Assembly (NCBI GenBank): GCA_964607755.1
Contig: CAZSMC010000011.1
Location: forward strand, 19,783-83,782
Length of the DNA: 64,000 nucleotides
Direction: 5' to 3'
Source of the DNA: CAZSMC01 sp964607755
GTDB lineage: Bacteria; Zhuqueibacterota; Zhuqueibacteria; Residuimicrobiales; Krinioviventaceae
Positions 17,242 to 25,416 of this stretch are shown here, piece after piece. How positions within the stretch are numbered: the stretch's first letter is position 1; each line of letters opens with the position of its first letter. A program made the position numbers and the translations under genes. The notes under the pieces are model-generated. The model saw only the letters and a list, made by a program, of their open reading frames with translations. It was not told where the DNA came from and searched no databases.

Positions 17242-17559
17242 TTACTGCTGAGCTTTATTCATTACTGTGATCTTTTTATCTCGCGCCACATCCATTGCCG
17301 ACGGAGTAAATATTGATTTTTCACCAACATAGAGGGTTGTTATACCCTTACTGTGCCAAAGTCTCATGTCATGTTCGGTTATTAAATGTTGATTTGTGCT
17401 GTGAACAGAAGTATCGTTGATTTCTGCCGGCTTTTCTTGCACACTGGTTTGCGATGGTGCGGGATTGAAATACGGGTTCAATTCTGGGTCATTTTTGATG
17501 CGTTCCAGAACAGTTTCAACAATCGTTTGTACAAGTTTTGCCAGGTCATTTTCTGTCAT
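17242..17559 (-). CDS. Small BMC-associated protein with encapsulation-like helix
   Basis: A 105-residue protein of unknown function. Residues 1-23 (ENDLAKLVQTIVETVLERIK) form an amphipathic helix like those on the ALDH, PduL and aldolase, followed by a Pro/Ser/Thr/Gln linker. Residues 60-100 (ITEHDMRLWHSKGITTLYV, then IFTPSAMDVARDKKI) resemble the short 'ITE..V......L......TP.ARD.A' unit found at the start of several ethanolamine and BMC accessory proteins such as EutT. It overlaps the next gene's stop by 4 bases. It could be an assembly scaffold or adaptor; no catalytic residues are seen. Confidence 0.6.
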   Translation of the reverse strand: MTENDLAKLVQTIVETVLERIKNDPELNPYFNPAPSQTSVQEKPAEINDTSVHSTNQHLITEHDMRLWHSKGITTLYVGEKSIFTPSAMDVARDKKITVMNKAQQ

Positions 17560-17834
17560 TTCGCATCACTTTCTACCGAATCAACGATTCCCACAATCAA
17601 TGTTCGCAACGGCATTCGGGTTGTAAAGCCGCACAGTTCTTCGGCAGCCCGGCCTTCGGAAGACAGTATGACTGTATCTCCTTTGCCGGCGCCAACCAGA
17701 TCTACAGCGACATGGACTCCTGCTATCAGTTCGTTGTTCGGAGAAATGGGTTTGACAAGCGCAAGTTTTTTATTTTTATAGCAATCGTGTTTCATCGTCG
17801 AAACGACATTCCCGATAACTCTGCCCAAAATCAT
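17556..17834 (-). CDS. BMC pentameric vertex protein (BMC-P, EutN/CcmL type), copy 1
   Basis: A 92-residue EutN/CcmL-family protein that forms the pentamers capping the shell vertices. The family pattern is clear: start MILGRVIGNVVSTMKHDCYKNKKLALVKP, central VAVDLVGAGKGDTVIL, and the terminal IVGIVDSV strand. It is most like the canonical CcmL/EutN sequence of the three copies here and to the third copy (both have VGAGKG). Confidence 0.93.
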   Translation of the reverse strand: MILGRVIGNVVSTMKHDCYKNKKLALVKPISPNNELIAGVHVAVDLVGAGKGDTVILSSEGRAAEELCGFTTRMPLRTLIVGIVDSVESDAK

Positions 17835-17856
17835 GTTCCGCTTTCTGCAATTTATG

Positions 17857-18120
17857 CTATGTGTTCAATTTGTCCACGAGTCCGATAATCGTCACATCGC
17901 TGGGAATGCGCCGGTCGTGGTAAGGACGGGTTGCTTCAGAACCTCCGACCCAATATACAATGTCGCCATCACGAGTATTCATGGTATCGGCAGCGACGAC
18001 AATTTTCCCTGCCGGTTTTTCATGTTCATCTACGGGTTGCATCAGTGCCAGTCGCACATTGTTTAGCTGTTCATCTTTGGCTGTAGCCCACACTTTTCCA
18101 ACAATCCGGCCGAGTTTCAT
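17857..18120 (-). CDS. BMC pentameric vertex protein (BMC-P), copy 2
   Basis: An 87-residue EutN/CcmL-family protein. It starts MKLGRIVGKVWATAKDEQ and ends TIIGLVDKL. The usual VGAG(K/E)G turn is replaced by MNTRDGDIV and the pore-side loop carries YWVGGSEATRPYHD, a divergence from the other two copies. Vertex paralogues of this kind are common in PVM-type BMCs and may occupy different vertices. Its start overlaps the stop of copy 3 by 4 bases. Confidence 0.92.
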   Translation of the reverse strand: MKLGRIVGKVWATAKDEQLNNVRLALMQPVDEHEKPAGKIVVAADTMNTRDGDIVYWVGGSEATRPYHDRRIPSDVTIIGLVDKLNT

Positions 18121-18419
18121 GAAGATTCACCAGATTTTTTAAAGGTGACTTTGCCGTTATGTTCGATCGAATCCACAATAGCCACTATACTTGTATCTGT
18201 CGGTACTGATGCCAGGGATTTGGCCTGCCGGGCTGAGCTTCCCCGAACAATAATAACCACCTCGCCTTTTCCCGCTCCAACCGTATCGATAGCCACAGCA
18301 TAGTTAGACGTTGGTTTTGTATCCGGTCCAATTAAATTAACCAGCAAAAGTTTGTAGCCTTTTAATTGATCGACTTTGGCAGTTGAAACAATGGTACCTT
18401 CAACGCGAGCAAGTTCCAT
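18117..18419 (-). CDS. BMC pentameric vertex protein (BMC-P), copy 3; first gene of the BMC operon
   Basis: A 100-residue EutN/CcmL-family protein with MELARVEGTIVSTAKVDQ at the start, VAIDTVGAGKGEVVII in the middle and SIVAIVDSI near the end, followed by a 14-residue basic tail (VTFKKSGESS). The ATG at 18417-18419 is chosen to give the family N-terminus; an in-frame upstream start would add 17 residues absent from relatives. It is the promoter-proximal gene, about 120 bases downstream of the inferred transcription start. Confidence 0.92.
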   Translation of the reverse strand: MELARVEGTIVSTAKVDQLKGYKLLLVNLIGPDTKPTSNYAVAIDTVGAGKGEVVIIVRGSSARQAKSLASVPTDTSIVAIVDSIEHNGKVTFKKSGESS

Positions 18420-18442
18420 TATCGTAATCCTGATTTTTGTCT

Positions 18443-18457
18443 GAACTCGCAGAGTTC
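18443..18457. promoter_or_regulatory. Palindrome in the leader of the BMC operon
   Basis: GAACTC-GCA-GAGTTC is a perfect 6-bp inverted repeat 24 bases upstream of the first start codon and downstream of the promoter. It could be an operator for an unlinked regulator or a small hairpin controlling translation. There is no regulator gene in the operon. Confidence 0.35.
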
Positions 18458-18548
18458 GGAATTTTACCACAACGTTAAAATGAATTAAAACTGGTAATAA
18501 ACGCTCTATCTATTCAAAAGGAATGGCAATAATGTGATGACCTTAGGA

Positions 18549-18577
18549 AATATACTGACTCGGCTTTCTATTGTCAA
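18549..18577 (-). promoter_or_regulatory. Sigma-70-type promoter of the BMC operon
   Basis: On the minus strand TTGACA (18572-18577) and TATATT (18549-18554) are separated by exactly 17 bases, a near-consensus promoter. The inferred start site is near 18542, leaving a leader of about 120 bases. The 455-base divergent region 18420-18874 holds this promoter, the leader palindrome and the opposite-facing promoter at 18766; no gene is seen in it. Confidence 0.7.
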
Positions 18578-18765
18578 GGAAATTCTAAAAGAATAAAAAT
18601 GCATCATTCAGGATTATTCTTTTTATAATTTGTGTTTTAAAAGTTGCATTTTTTAAAAGAAATGCTTATAATAATTTGTGCATTCAAACAGACACACATC
18701 AAAAAGTTTTTCTCTGTTCATTTTAATTAGAAAGTTGTAAATAATAGAGATAACTTATTTTCCGC

Positions 18766-18794
18766 TTGACTATTAACCTTTTTTTTAGTAAAAT
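18766..18794 (+). promoter_or_regulatory. Sigma-70-type promoter for the lipoprotein-LysM pair
   Basis: TTGACT (18766-18771) is followed after 17 bases by TAAAAT (18789-18794). The same two hexamers at the same spacing occur upstream of the rrf2 gene (52776-52804, minus strand). Confidence 0.7.
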
Positions 18795-18874
18795 GTCGTT
18801 GATGTGGCGCATGTAACATCCTACAATAATTTCATTTATAAAACAAGTCGGTCTCGAAAGGAGGTGTAGTGTTG

Positions 18875-19147
18875 ATGAGAAAAGCTCTGAGGACAGTGGT
18901 TTTATTTGCAGCGATTGCACTGCTATTGTCGTTGTTCGCATTGTCAGGATGTACCAAACATCCGAGCGATGAGGAACTTCAAGTCCTTGAAGAGACGAAA
19001 GCAGCTGCTTTAGCCGCTGAAGAGGCTCAAGCCGATTGCGAGAGCGAAAAGTCGGAGCTGGAAAACCAGCTAGCTGGAAAGAAACAAAAATTAGAGGACA
19101 TGGAAAAAGAAAAAGAAGCAGTATCAGAACGCCTCGAACAAATGTAA
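18875..19147 (+). CDS. Small coiled-coil lipoprotein
   Basis: A 90-residue lipoprotein: hydrophobic signal with the lipobox LSGC, lipid-attached Cys26, then about 60 residues of heptad-like charged sequence (EETKAAALAAEEAQ, then ELENQLAGKKQKLEDMEKE), predicted as one long coiled coil. Strong AAAGGAGG lies upstream; the ATG at 18875 is taken, though a GTG at 18869 and TTG at 18872 are in frame. It resembles Lpp-like or Pal-associated envelope spacers in layout only. It precedes the LysM gene by 43 bases and is likely co-transcribed. Confidence 0.75.
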   Translation: MRKALRTVVLFAAIALLLSLFALSGCTKHPSDEELQVLEETKAAALAAEEAQADCESEKSELENQLAGKKQKLEDMEKEKEAVSERLEQM

Positions 19148-19190
19148 AAAACTTAATTACTAACCTGGAAAAACCCGTGGAGGGATACTA

Positions 19191-20039
19191 ATGAGAGTTT
19201 CAAGCAAATTATCACTCATTTTAGTCCTTTCCTTCGTGTTTGTTTTTAGCGCCTCTTTTTCCGTTGCTCAGCAAGAAAAAATGACAATGGAAGAGTATCA
19301 AGCTCAATTGACAGAGTGGCAGAACCGCGAAGCAACAGCGAAACAAGCTCATGAAGAATGTCAAGAGGCTGTACAATCACTGAAGGATGAAATTACCCAA
19401 GTCGAACAACAAACAGAACAAGTCTGGAATGAAATTCTTGCTATGATCGGCACGGACCAGGCAGGTGTTGATGCTTTTCGTAAAAACCTTCAACAAATGG
19501 ATGAAAAGTGCGACGGCCTCCTTGCCCTTAGTCCTGAAGAACTTTTTAAACGCCGTGACGAAATTGCCGAGCTGGGAGAACAGCTAAAAGCTGCAAAACA
19601 AAACGAAATTTCAACGTTGACTGAAATGCAGGAACTGATTGCATCCATCGAAGGTAAATTGACACAAATTAACAACAAATTGCCCAAAGCTGTGTATGAC
19701 AAGTACACAGTTGTCGTTGGCGATTACTTGTGGAAGATTTCCGGCAAACCGGACATTTACAATGATCCGATGCAGTGGATGCGAATTTACTCGGTGAATA
19801 CCGATCAGATTGATGATCCTGATTTGATTTTTCCTGAACAGATTCTGAAAATTCAGCGCGGTGTAGGTTTGAATCAGTATCTGGTTGCAAAAGGAGATTA
19901 TCTGCAGAAAATCGCTGAAAAACCTGATGTCCTTGGCGATCCATCAAGCTGGACCAAAATTTACGAGAAAAACAAAACGATTATCGGTGATGATCCGAGC
20001 ATGATTTTCCCATACACTGTTCTGGTTATTCCAGAATAG
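19191..20039 (+). CDS. Secreted coiled-coil protein with two LysM domains
   Basis: A 282-residue exported protein. After a signal peptide (to about residue 26, SVAQQ) there is a long coiled coil (about 30-165, rich in Glu, Gln and Lys) and two C-terminal LysM modules (about 171-223, YTVVVGDYLWKIS, and 227-281, YLVAKGDYLQKIA) that bind peptidoglycan or related glycans. The first-module sequence continues with NDPMQWMRIYSVN, and the second DPSSWTKIYEKN, a matching pair. Together with the preceding lipoprotein it may tether outer membrane and wall. A terminator follows. Confidence 0.85.
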   Translation: MRVSSKLSLILVLSFVFVFSASFSVAQQEKMTMEEYQAQLTEWQNREATAKQAHEECQEAVQSLKDEITQVEQQTEQVWNEILAMIGTDQAGVDAFRKNLQQMDEKCDGLLALSPEELFKRRDEIAELGEQLKAAKQNEISTLTEMQELIASIEGKLTQINNKLPKAVYDKYTVVVGDYLWKISGKPDIYNDPMQWMRIYSVNTDQIDDPDLIFPEQILKIQRGVGLNQYLVAKGDYLQKIAEKPDVLGDPSSWTKIYEKNKTIIGDDPSMIFPYTVLVIPE

Positions 20040-20063
20040 CGCAAGTCAATTTTTTCGAAACTT

Positions 20064-20109
20064 AAACTCTCGGTCTGATGTTTTAATACATTCGGGCTGA
20101 GAGTTTTTT
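20064..20109 (+). terminator. Intrinsic terminator after the LysM gene
   Basis: AAACTCTCGG and the facing CTGAGAGTTTTTT form the base of an imperfect hairpin with a T tract, separating the LysM transcript from phoH. Confidence 0.65.
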
Positions 20110-20139
20110 ATTGTATATAAAGATATTTTTCCCAAAGTT

Positions 20140-21144
20140 ATGGTTATGAATAAAAACACAGAAAGACGCATTCAACTCAAGGGCGTCGATCCAATGATTT
20201 TTTACGGCGCACAGGATACAAATCTACGGTTCCTGGAAGGTTTTTTAGACGCTACAGTTATTGCGCGTGGCAGTGAAATTATTCTTCGCGGCACTATTGA
20301 AGAAGTGGATGCCGCGGATAAAATTATCAGTGAATTGATTTATCTGGTCAACCGGAACGGCTCGCTGACATTGAACGATGTTGAAACGGTCACTCAGGTA
20401 AGTGGCGCAGAAGATCCGGATATCGAACCGGTTGACCGCGAAAATATTATCCTGTATACCAAACATCAACCTATCAAACCGCGCACTGCCGGACAGCAGG
20501 CTTATTGGGAAGCGACAAAACAGAATGACATTGTCTTTTGCATCGGTCCGGCTGGAACAGGTAAAACCTACATGGCTGTGGCCATTGCGCTGGCGTATTT
20601 GCGAGATAAACATGTCGACCGGATCGTGTTGTGTCGCCCGGCTGTGGAAGCGGGCGAAAGTCTCGGGTTTCTCCCTGGTGATTTGCGTGACAAAGTCGAT
20701 CCTTATCTGAGGCCGCTTTACGATGCATTGTTTTCAATGATGCATCCGGAAAAATTACGCAAAAAGATGGAATCCGCAACTATAGAGATTGCTCCTCTGG
20801 CGTACATGCGAGGTCGAACTCTTAATAATAGTTTCGTTATATTGGATGAAGCTCAAAATACATCGCCGGCTCAAATGAAAATGTTTTTGACACGCCTGGG
20901 GCCAAATTCTCATGCCATTGTGACAGGAGATATCACACAAATTGATCTGCCTGTAAAATCGCATTCCGGCCTCATCGAGGTCCAAAAAATTCTGAAAGGT
21001 ATTGATGGTATCGGATTTGTCTACTTGAATGATAAAGATGTGGTCAGGCATCGGCTGGTTAGAGAGATCATCAATGCTTATGAGCGGTTCGATAATGAGG
21101 AAGAGCGAAATAAATTTATAGAACAAGGACAAAATGTTGAATAA
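20140..21144 (+). CDS. phoH: PhoH-family ATPase (YbeZ type)
   Basis: A 334-residue PhoH/YbeZ-like P-loop ATPase, in other bacteria linked to YbeY and rRNA processing. Walker A GPAGTGKT is near residue 138, the RPAVEAGESLGFLPGDL signature follows, Walker B VILDEAQN is near 232 and the GDITQIDLP block near 265. An N-terminal KH-like region (about 10-70) precedes the ATPase. The start is ATG 20140, with a second in-frame ATG at 20146. It overlaps the following pgpH gene by 11 bases. Confidence 0.93.
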   Translation: MVMNKNTERRIQLKGVDPMIFYGAQDTNLRFLEGFLDATVIARGSEIILRGTIEEVDAADKIISELIYLVNRNGSLTLNDVETVTQVSGAEDPDIEPVDRENIILYTKHQPIKPRTAGQQAYWEATKQNDIVFCIGPAGTGKTYMAVAIALAYLRDKHVDRIVLCRPAVEAGESLGFLPGDLRDKVDPYLRPLYDALFSMMHPEKLRKKMESATIEIAPLAYMRGRTLNNSFVILDEAQNTSPAQMKMFLTRLGPNSHAIVTGDITQIDLPVKSHSGLIEVQKILKGIDGIGFVYLNDKDVVRHRLVREIINAYERFDNEEERNKFIEQGQNVE

Positions 21145-23464
21145 GAAACGTGTGCCGAAAAGGTCGAATATCAGCGAACGTTTGGCAAAGCAAACAGAAG
21201 TGAGAAATACATCCTGGTATCGACACCATTGGGTAGATATTGTTTTTGCGTTAATCATTTGCCTGCTTCTTGCTTTTATGTTCCCGCGCGGCAAGTCCTA
21301 TCAGTTTGCTGACTTGAAAGAAGGAGCCGTGTATGTGGGGGAGGAAATTATCGCCCCCTTTACGTTCTCTGTGAATAAAAGCGAAGAAGAGTATTCCAAA
21401 GATATTCAACAAGCCCGGCAAAGTGTGGCGCCCGTGTTCTCCTTTAATGAAAATATAGGTGAAACACAATTAGAAAAATTGCATTCTTTTACCGAACAGG
21501 CGACCATACTGCTCAAAAATGCTACGACGTCAAGTTCGGATTTGGAATCATTTTTTAATAATGCTGGCATTGTCGTTTCGGACCAGGACCTCAGATTATT
21601 GCTGAACGGATTTAAAGAGTCTTCTCAGGTCGGCAATGACAGAAATGTATCCGATCGAGTCCAGGCTTTCGAAAAAGTGATGGATATTTGCATTCCGCTA
21701 GTCAAGGAGCGATTTACTACAGGTATTATCAACAGGGCAAAGGAAGAGCTTGCCCCCTCCCGGTCCAAAATTTCAGTGCAGCGAAAGGGGCAGGAAACGG
21801 TTGAAGAGCTGCGATATTATAATGATATCAGCGAAGCTTCCAACATTCTTTTAGAAACACTGCGTGAAACCGGCGCTTTGAACGAGCGCGAAGTTAAGAT
21901 TGCTTATTTGATCGGATCCCATTTTCTAAAACCGAATTTAATATATGACAGACAGGAAACAGAAGCACGCATTCAGGATGGTGTATCTAATGTGCCGTTG
22001 GCAAAAGATCAAGTGCTGGCTGGTGAACGCATCATCGATAGTCACCAGCGGCTCACAAAACAACACATTGAAAAACTAACATCCCTGGCTGTGGCAAAAG
22101 CAGAACGCGGTGAGATGCAGGGATTTTGGGAAAAAGCCAAGCCAAATCTGGGCAAATTTCTTTTGGTCGCCGCTATTCTGGCTATTCTGGTGTTCTTTTT
22201 ATGGAAAGATCAGCGTGATGTTTTGCTCGATTTAAAAAAGCGTAGTCTTATCGCTATTAGTATTGTCTTTGCGGCTGTGTTTATTTATTTGTCCACCCGT
22301 TTTACATTATCACCGTACATCGTTCCGGTTGCAACTTCGGCTATTATTGTGACGGTCTTTTTTAATGTCAAAGTTGGATTTTGGGTATCATTGGCGCTGA
22401 GTTTACTGATCGGCGGTATGCGTGGAAATGAGTACAGCATTTCTTTTGTGTCCATGTTTGTTTGCTCAGTCGCGGTGCTCAGCGTGAGCCGTGTGCGCAA
22501 CCGGAATTGGGTCATTCGCTCCGGACTGCTCATCTCCGCGGCTTATATTCTTTCAATTACCGTCATTGATTTTATTGGTTACGCCGACTTTGCAGAAATT
22601 ACCAAAAACTGGGGTTTTGGCGTGCTCAACGGATTTTTAGCGCCGGGCCTGGCTTATATACTGGTCATTATCCTGGAAGCAGCGTTTGATATGACCACGG
22701 ATATGACATTGCTCGAGCTGTCCGATTTTAATCATCCGCTATTGAGGCGGCTTTCCCTGGAAGCGCCTGGTACATACCATCACAGCTATTTAATTGGCAT
22801 GCTGGCCGAGTCTGCTGCAGAGACGCTGGGCGGGAATGCCTTGTTGGCGCGGGTGGGAGCGTATTATCACGATATTGGCAAGCTGGAAAAACCGGAATAT
22901 TTTGTGGAAAATCAATCAAAAGGCAGGAATCCACAGGAAAAATTGGCGCCGAGAATGAGTTCGCTTATCCTGTCAAATCATGTTCGCCGTGGAATTGAAA
23001 TGGCACGGGAATATGGATTGCCCAAAGAAGTTGAAGCGTTTATTCCGGAACATCACGGAACAGCTCTGATGAATTTCTTTTATCAAAAAGCGCTGGAAAA
23101 AAATGACCAGAACGAGGTTTCACAAAGCGAGTTCCGCTACCCCGGCCCTAAACCGCAGACAAAAGAGACCGCCATTGTTATGTTAGCCGACGCTGTAGAA
23201 GCGGCATCGCGGACATTAAAAGATCCTAAACCCAGCCGGATCAAAAACAGGGTGGAGCAAATTATTGACGAGCGCTTCAAGAGCGGCGAGTTGGATGAAG
23301 CGCCGTTGACGCTTAAAGACCTGTCCAAAATATCCAATGCTTTTCAAAAAATCTTGATTGGCATTTTCCACGGACGTATCGAATATCCGGGTCAGGAAGC
23401 AGAGGAACAAGAACAAAAAGATGTAACCCCTGAGGAGCAGTTAGCTACAAAGGAAGACGAGTGA
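21134..23464 (+). CDS. pgpH: 7TM-HD phosphodiesterase, PgpH/YqfF type (c-di-AMP hydrolase)
   Basis: A 776-residue membrane protein: one N-terminal transmembrane helix (about 35-55), an extracytoplasmic 7TMR-HDED region (60-330), six to seven clustered helices (335-540) and a cytoplasmic HD domain (about 545-730). The HD metal residues are seen in YHHSYLIG and AYYHDIGK, with PEHHGT downstream. Family members hydrolyse c-di-AMP. The tail is Glu/Gln rich. It forms the conserved phoH-pgpH-ybeY run; its stop overlaps the ybeY start (GTGA). Confidence 0.92.
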   Translation: MLNKKRVPKRSNISERLAKQTEVRNTSWYRHHWVDIVFALIICLLLAFMFPRGKSYQFADLKEGAVYVGEEIIAPFTFSVNKSEEEYSKDIQQARQSVAPVFSFNENIGETQLEKLHSFTEQATILLKNATTSSSDLESFFNNAGIVVSDQDLRLLLNGFKESSQVGNDRNVSDRVQAFEKVMDICIPLVKERFTTGIINRAKEELAPSRSKISVQRKGQETVEELRYYNDISEASNILLETLRETGALNEREVKIAYLIGSHFLKPNLIYDRQETEARIQDGVSNVPLAKDQVLAGERIIDSHQRLTKQHIEKLTSLAVAKAERGEMQGFWEKAKPNLGKFLLVAAILAILVFFLWKDQRDVLLDLKKRSLIAISIVFAAVFIYLSTRFTLSPYIVPVATSAIIVTVFFNVKVGFWVSLALSLLIGGMRGNEYSISFVSMFVCSVAVLSVSRVRNRNWVIRSGLLISAAYILSITVIDFIGYADFAEITKNWGFGVLNGFLAPGLAYILVIILEAAFDMTTDMTLLELSDFNHPLLRRLSLEAPGTYHHSYLIGMLAESAAETLGGNALLARVGAYYHDIGKLEKPEYFVENQSKGRNPQEKLAPRMSSLILSNHVRRGIEMAREYGLPKEVEAFIPEHHGTALMNFFYQKALEKNDQNEVSQSEFRYPGPKPQTKETAIVMLADAVEAASRTLKDPKPSRIKNRVEQIIDERFKSGELDEAPLTLKDLSKISNAFQKILIGIFHGRIEYPGQEAEEQEQKDVTPEEQLATKEDE

Positions 23465-23904
23465 TCCACGATATTCAGATCGAGAATACAGTTTTATCAA
23501 CAGATGTGAATCCGGAATTGATTAAAAAATTGGCCACCTGGATTCTGGAAACGAACGAACAGGAAAATCCGTGGTTAATTACATTTATTTTCACTGATGA
23601 TTATTATATTATCGACTTGAACGAACGTTTCTTCAACTCCTCGGATCCCACGGATGTCATTTCTTTTAACCTCAGTGATTCCGCGGATTCTCCGGAAGGA
23701 GAAGTTTACATCAGCGTGGATACCGCTGCCCGGCATGCCACAGAATACAATGTCAGTCTGGACAACGAGCTCTGTCGATTAGTGGCTCATGGTGTATATC
23801 ATCTGCTCGATTACGATGATGCCACACCGGAGCAAAAACAGCAGATGACTGAATTGGAAGACAAGGCATTATTTTTCATTGACAAGGAACAGGAAAAATA
23901 TTGA
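23461..23904 (+). CDS. ybeY: Endoribonuclease YbeY (D-variant metal motif)
   Basis: A 147-residue zinc-dependent RNase that matures 16S rRNA and supports ribosome quality control. The family signature HGxxHLxxYxH is HGVYHLLDYDD here: His110, His114 and Asp120 in place of the third His. The same H-to-D change is remembered from Bacteroidota YbeY proteins (HLCGYKD), so activity is probably kept. The DVISFNL block is present. The GTG start overlaps the pgpH stop by 4 bases. Confidence 0.9.
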   Translation: MIHDIQIENTVLSTDVNPELIKKLATWILETNEQENPWLITFIFTDDYYIIDLNERFFNSSDPTDVISFNLSDSADSPEGEVYISVDTAARHATEYNVSLDNELCRLVAHGVYHLLDYDDATPEQKQQMTELEDKALFFIDKEQEKY

Positions 23905-24038
23905 TTTCAGTTTAAAATTTTTATACATTGAATCATTAATCGAAATGATCTTTTTACACTCGCTTTTTACTTTTATTGATTCGTTCGCTACGGGCGTGAT
24001 ATTTTGGTCTCGCGTTTTAGAAGGAGGATGTTCAGCTA

Positions 24039-25343
24039 TTGGAAGTTGATCCTTACAGTTATCTGATTATATTCGCTATATTGCTTTTTTTTTCCGCTTT
24101 TTTTTCGGGCTCTGAAACTGCCTTTTTTTCAATTACAGAAATAGAAATTAGCAAACTGCGAGAGTCCACAAAAAGGACATCTCAACGTGTGCTCCGTTTT
24201 TTAGGCAAACCCCGTCAGTTGCTGGTCACGATTTTGATAGGCAACACAGTCGTTAATGTGGCCGCCGCTTCTGTTGCCTATATTCTGATTGCAAATTGGT
24301 GTGAAGCAGCGGGGCTGGCAAAGCAATGGAGCGTCGTTATTAACATCACTGTGGTCACTTTTTTAATTCTCATTATCAGTGAAATAACACCAAAAATTAT
24401 TGCGGTTAAAAACGCGCCGAATTTTGCCGCTATAGTATCACCGTTTATTGGGCTTTTGTTTTACATTTTGTATCCTCTTAGTTTTGTAATGGCGAAATTT
24501 ATTAATGTTTTGCGGCAGATTTTCAGGTTTGAAGAAGGCACACGAGATAAATTCCTGAAAGCGGACGAGTTCCAGGCATTGCTTGAAATGAGCGAAGAAC
24601 AGGGCGAACTTCAGTCCGAAGAAAAGGAAATATTAAATTCGATATTTGAATTCGGCGATACCAGTGTACGCGAGATTATGATTCCCAGAACCGATATGGT
24701 ATGTGTATCCGATGAGGTCTCGCTGGATCAACTGGCGTCTTTGATCAAACAGAAAGGCCATACCCGAATCCCGCTTTACAGCGACACAATCGATAAAGTG
24801 CAAGGCATAATCAATGCCAAAGATTTGCTTCCTTTCGTTTCTTTACAAAACAAGGAGGTGAACATTCTTAGTTTAGCGCGGCCAGCCATTTTTGTCCCCG
24901 AAAGTAAAAAGATTGACGATCTGTTACGGGTCTTTCAGCGCCAGCGCCAGCACATGGCAATTGTTGTGGACGAGTACGGCGGTACATCAGGACTGGTAAC
25001 GCTGGAAGATGTGATCGAGGAAATAGTCGGAGAAATTCAGGACGAGTATGACAAGGAAGCGCCACTTTATCGTAAAATTAATGATAACACTTTTATTGTA
25101 AACGCCAAAATTGATATCGATGCATTGAATGATCTCATTCATATTGAAATTCCACAAGCAGATGAATATGAAACCCTGGGCGGATTTGTTCTCGAAAAAA
25201 CCGGTCATTTACCCAAGGAAAAAGAAACGATACGTCACAATGATTTTCTGTTGAGCATGGAAAAAGTTGAAAAGAACCGTATTTTGCTGGTTAAAATTAT
25301 TTACTCTCCCCAGGAAAAACCGGATACTAAAAATGAAAATTGA
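24039..25343 (+). CDS. CNNM/CBS-domain transporter-like protein (HlyC/CorC, GldE-like)
   Basis: A 434-residue membrane protein with a CNNM (DUF21) domain of about four helices (8-150), a pair of CBS domains (about 210-330, VREIMIPRTDMVCVS and the HMAIVVDEYGG block) and a CorC/HlyC transporter-associated domain (about 345-425). Relatives are implicated in magnesium/sodium transport, and GldE of gliding Bacteroidota has the same layout. The start is TTG at 24039, 11 bases after AAGGAGG; the only nearby ATG is out of frame. It follows ybeY after 134 bases. Confidence 0.88.
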   Translation: MEVDPYSYLIIFAILLFFSAFFSGSETAFFSITEIEISKLRESTKRTSQRVLRFLGKPRQLLVTILIGNTVVNVAAASVAYILIANWCEAAGLAKQWSVVINITVVTFLILIISEITPKIIAVKNAPNFAAIVSPFIGLLFYILYPLSFVMAKFINVLRQIFRFEEGTRDKFLKADEFQALLEMSEEQGELQSEEKEILNSIFEFGDTSVREIMIPRTDMVCVSDEVSLDQLASLIKQKGHTRIPLYSDTIDKVQGIINAKDLLPFVSLQNKEVNILSLARPAIFVPESKKIDDLLRVFQRQRQHMAIVVDEYGGTSGLVTLEDVIEEIVGEIQDEYDKEAPLYRKINDNTFIVNAKIDIDALNDLIHIEIPQADEYETLGGFVLEKTGHLPKEKETIRHNDFLLSMEKVEKNRILLVKIIYSPQEKPDTKNEN

Positions 25344-25416
25344 CTTGATTCTCAGATGATAATTTTATAATTTCATTAAAAACAATTCACAAACAAAGAA
25401 AGCAAGGAGAAATCGT

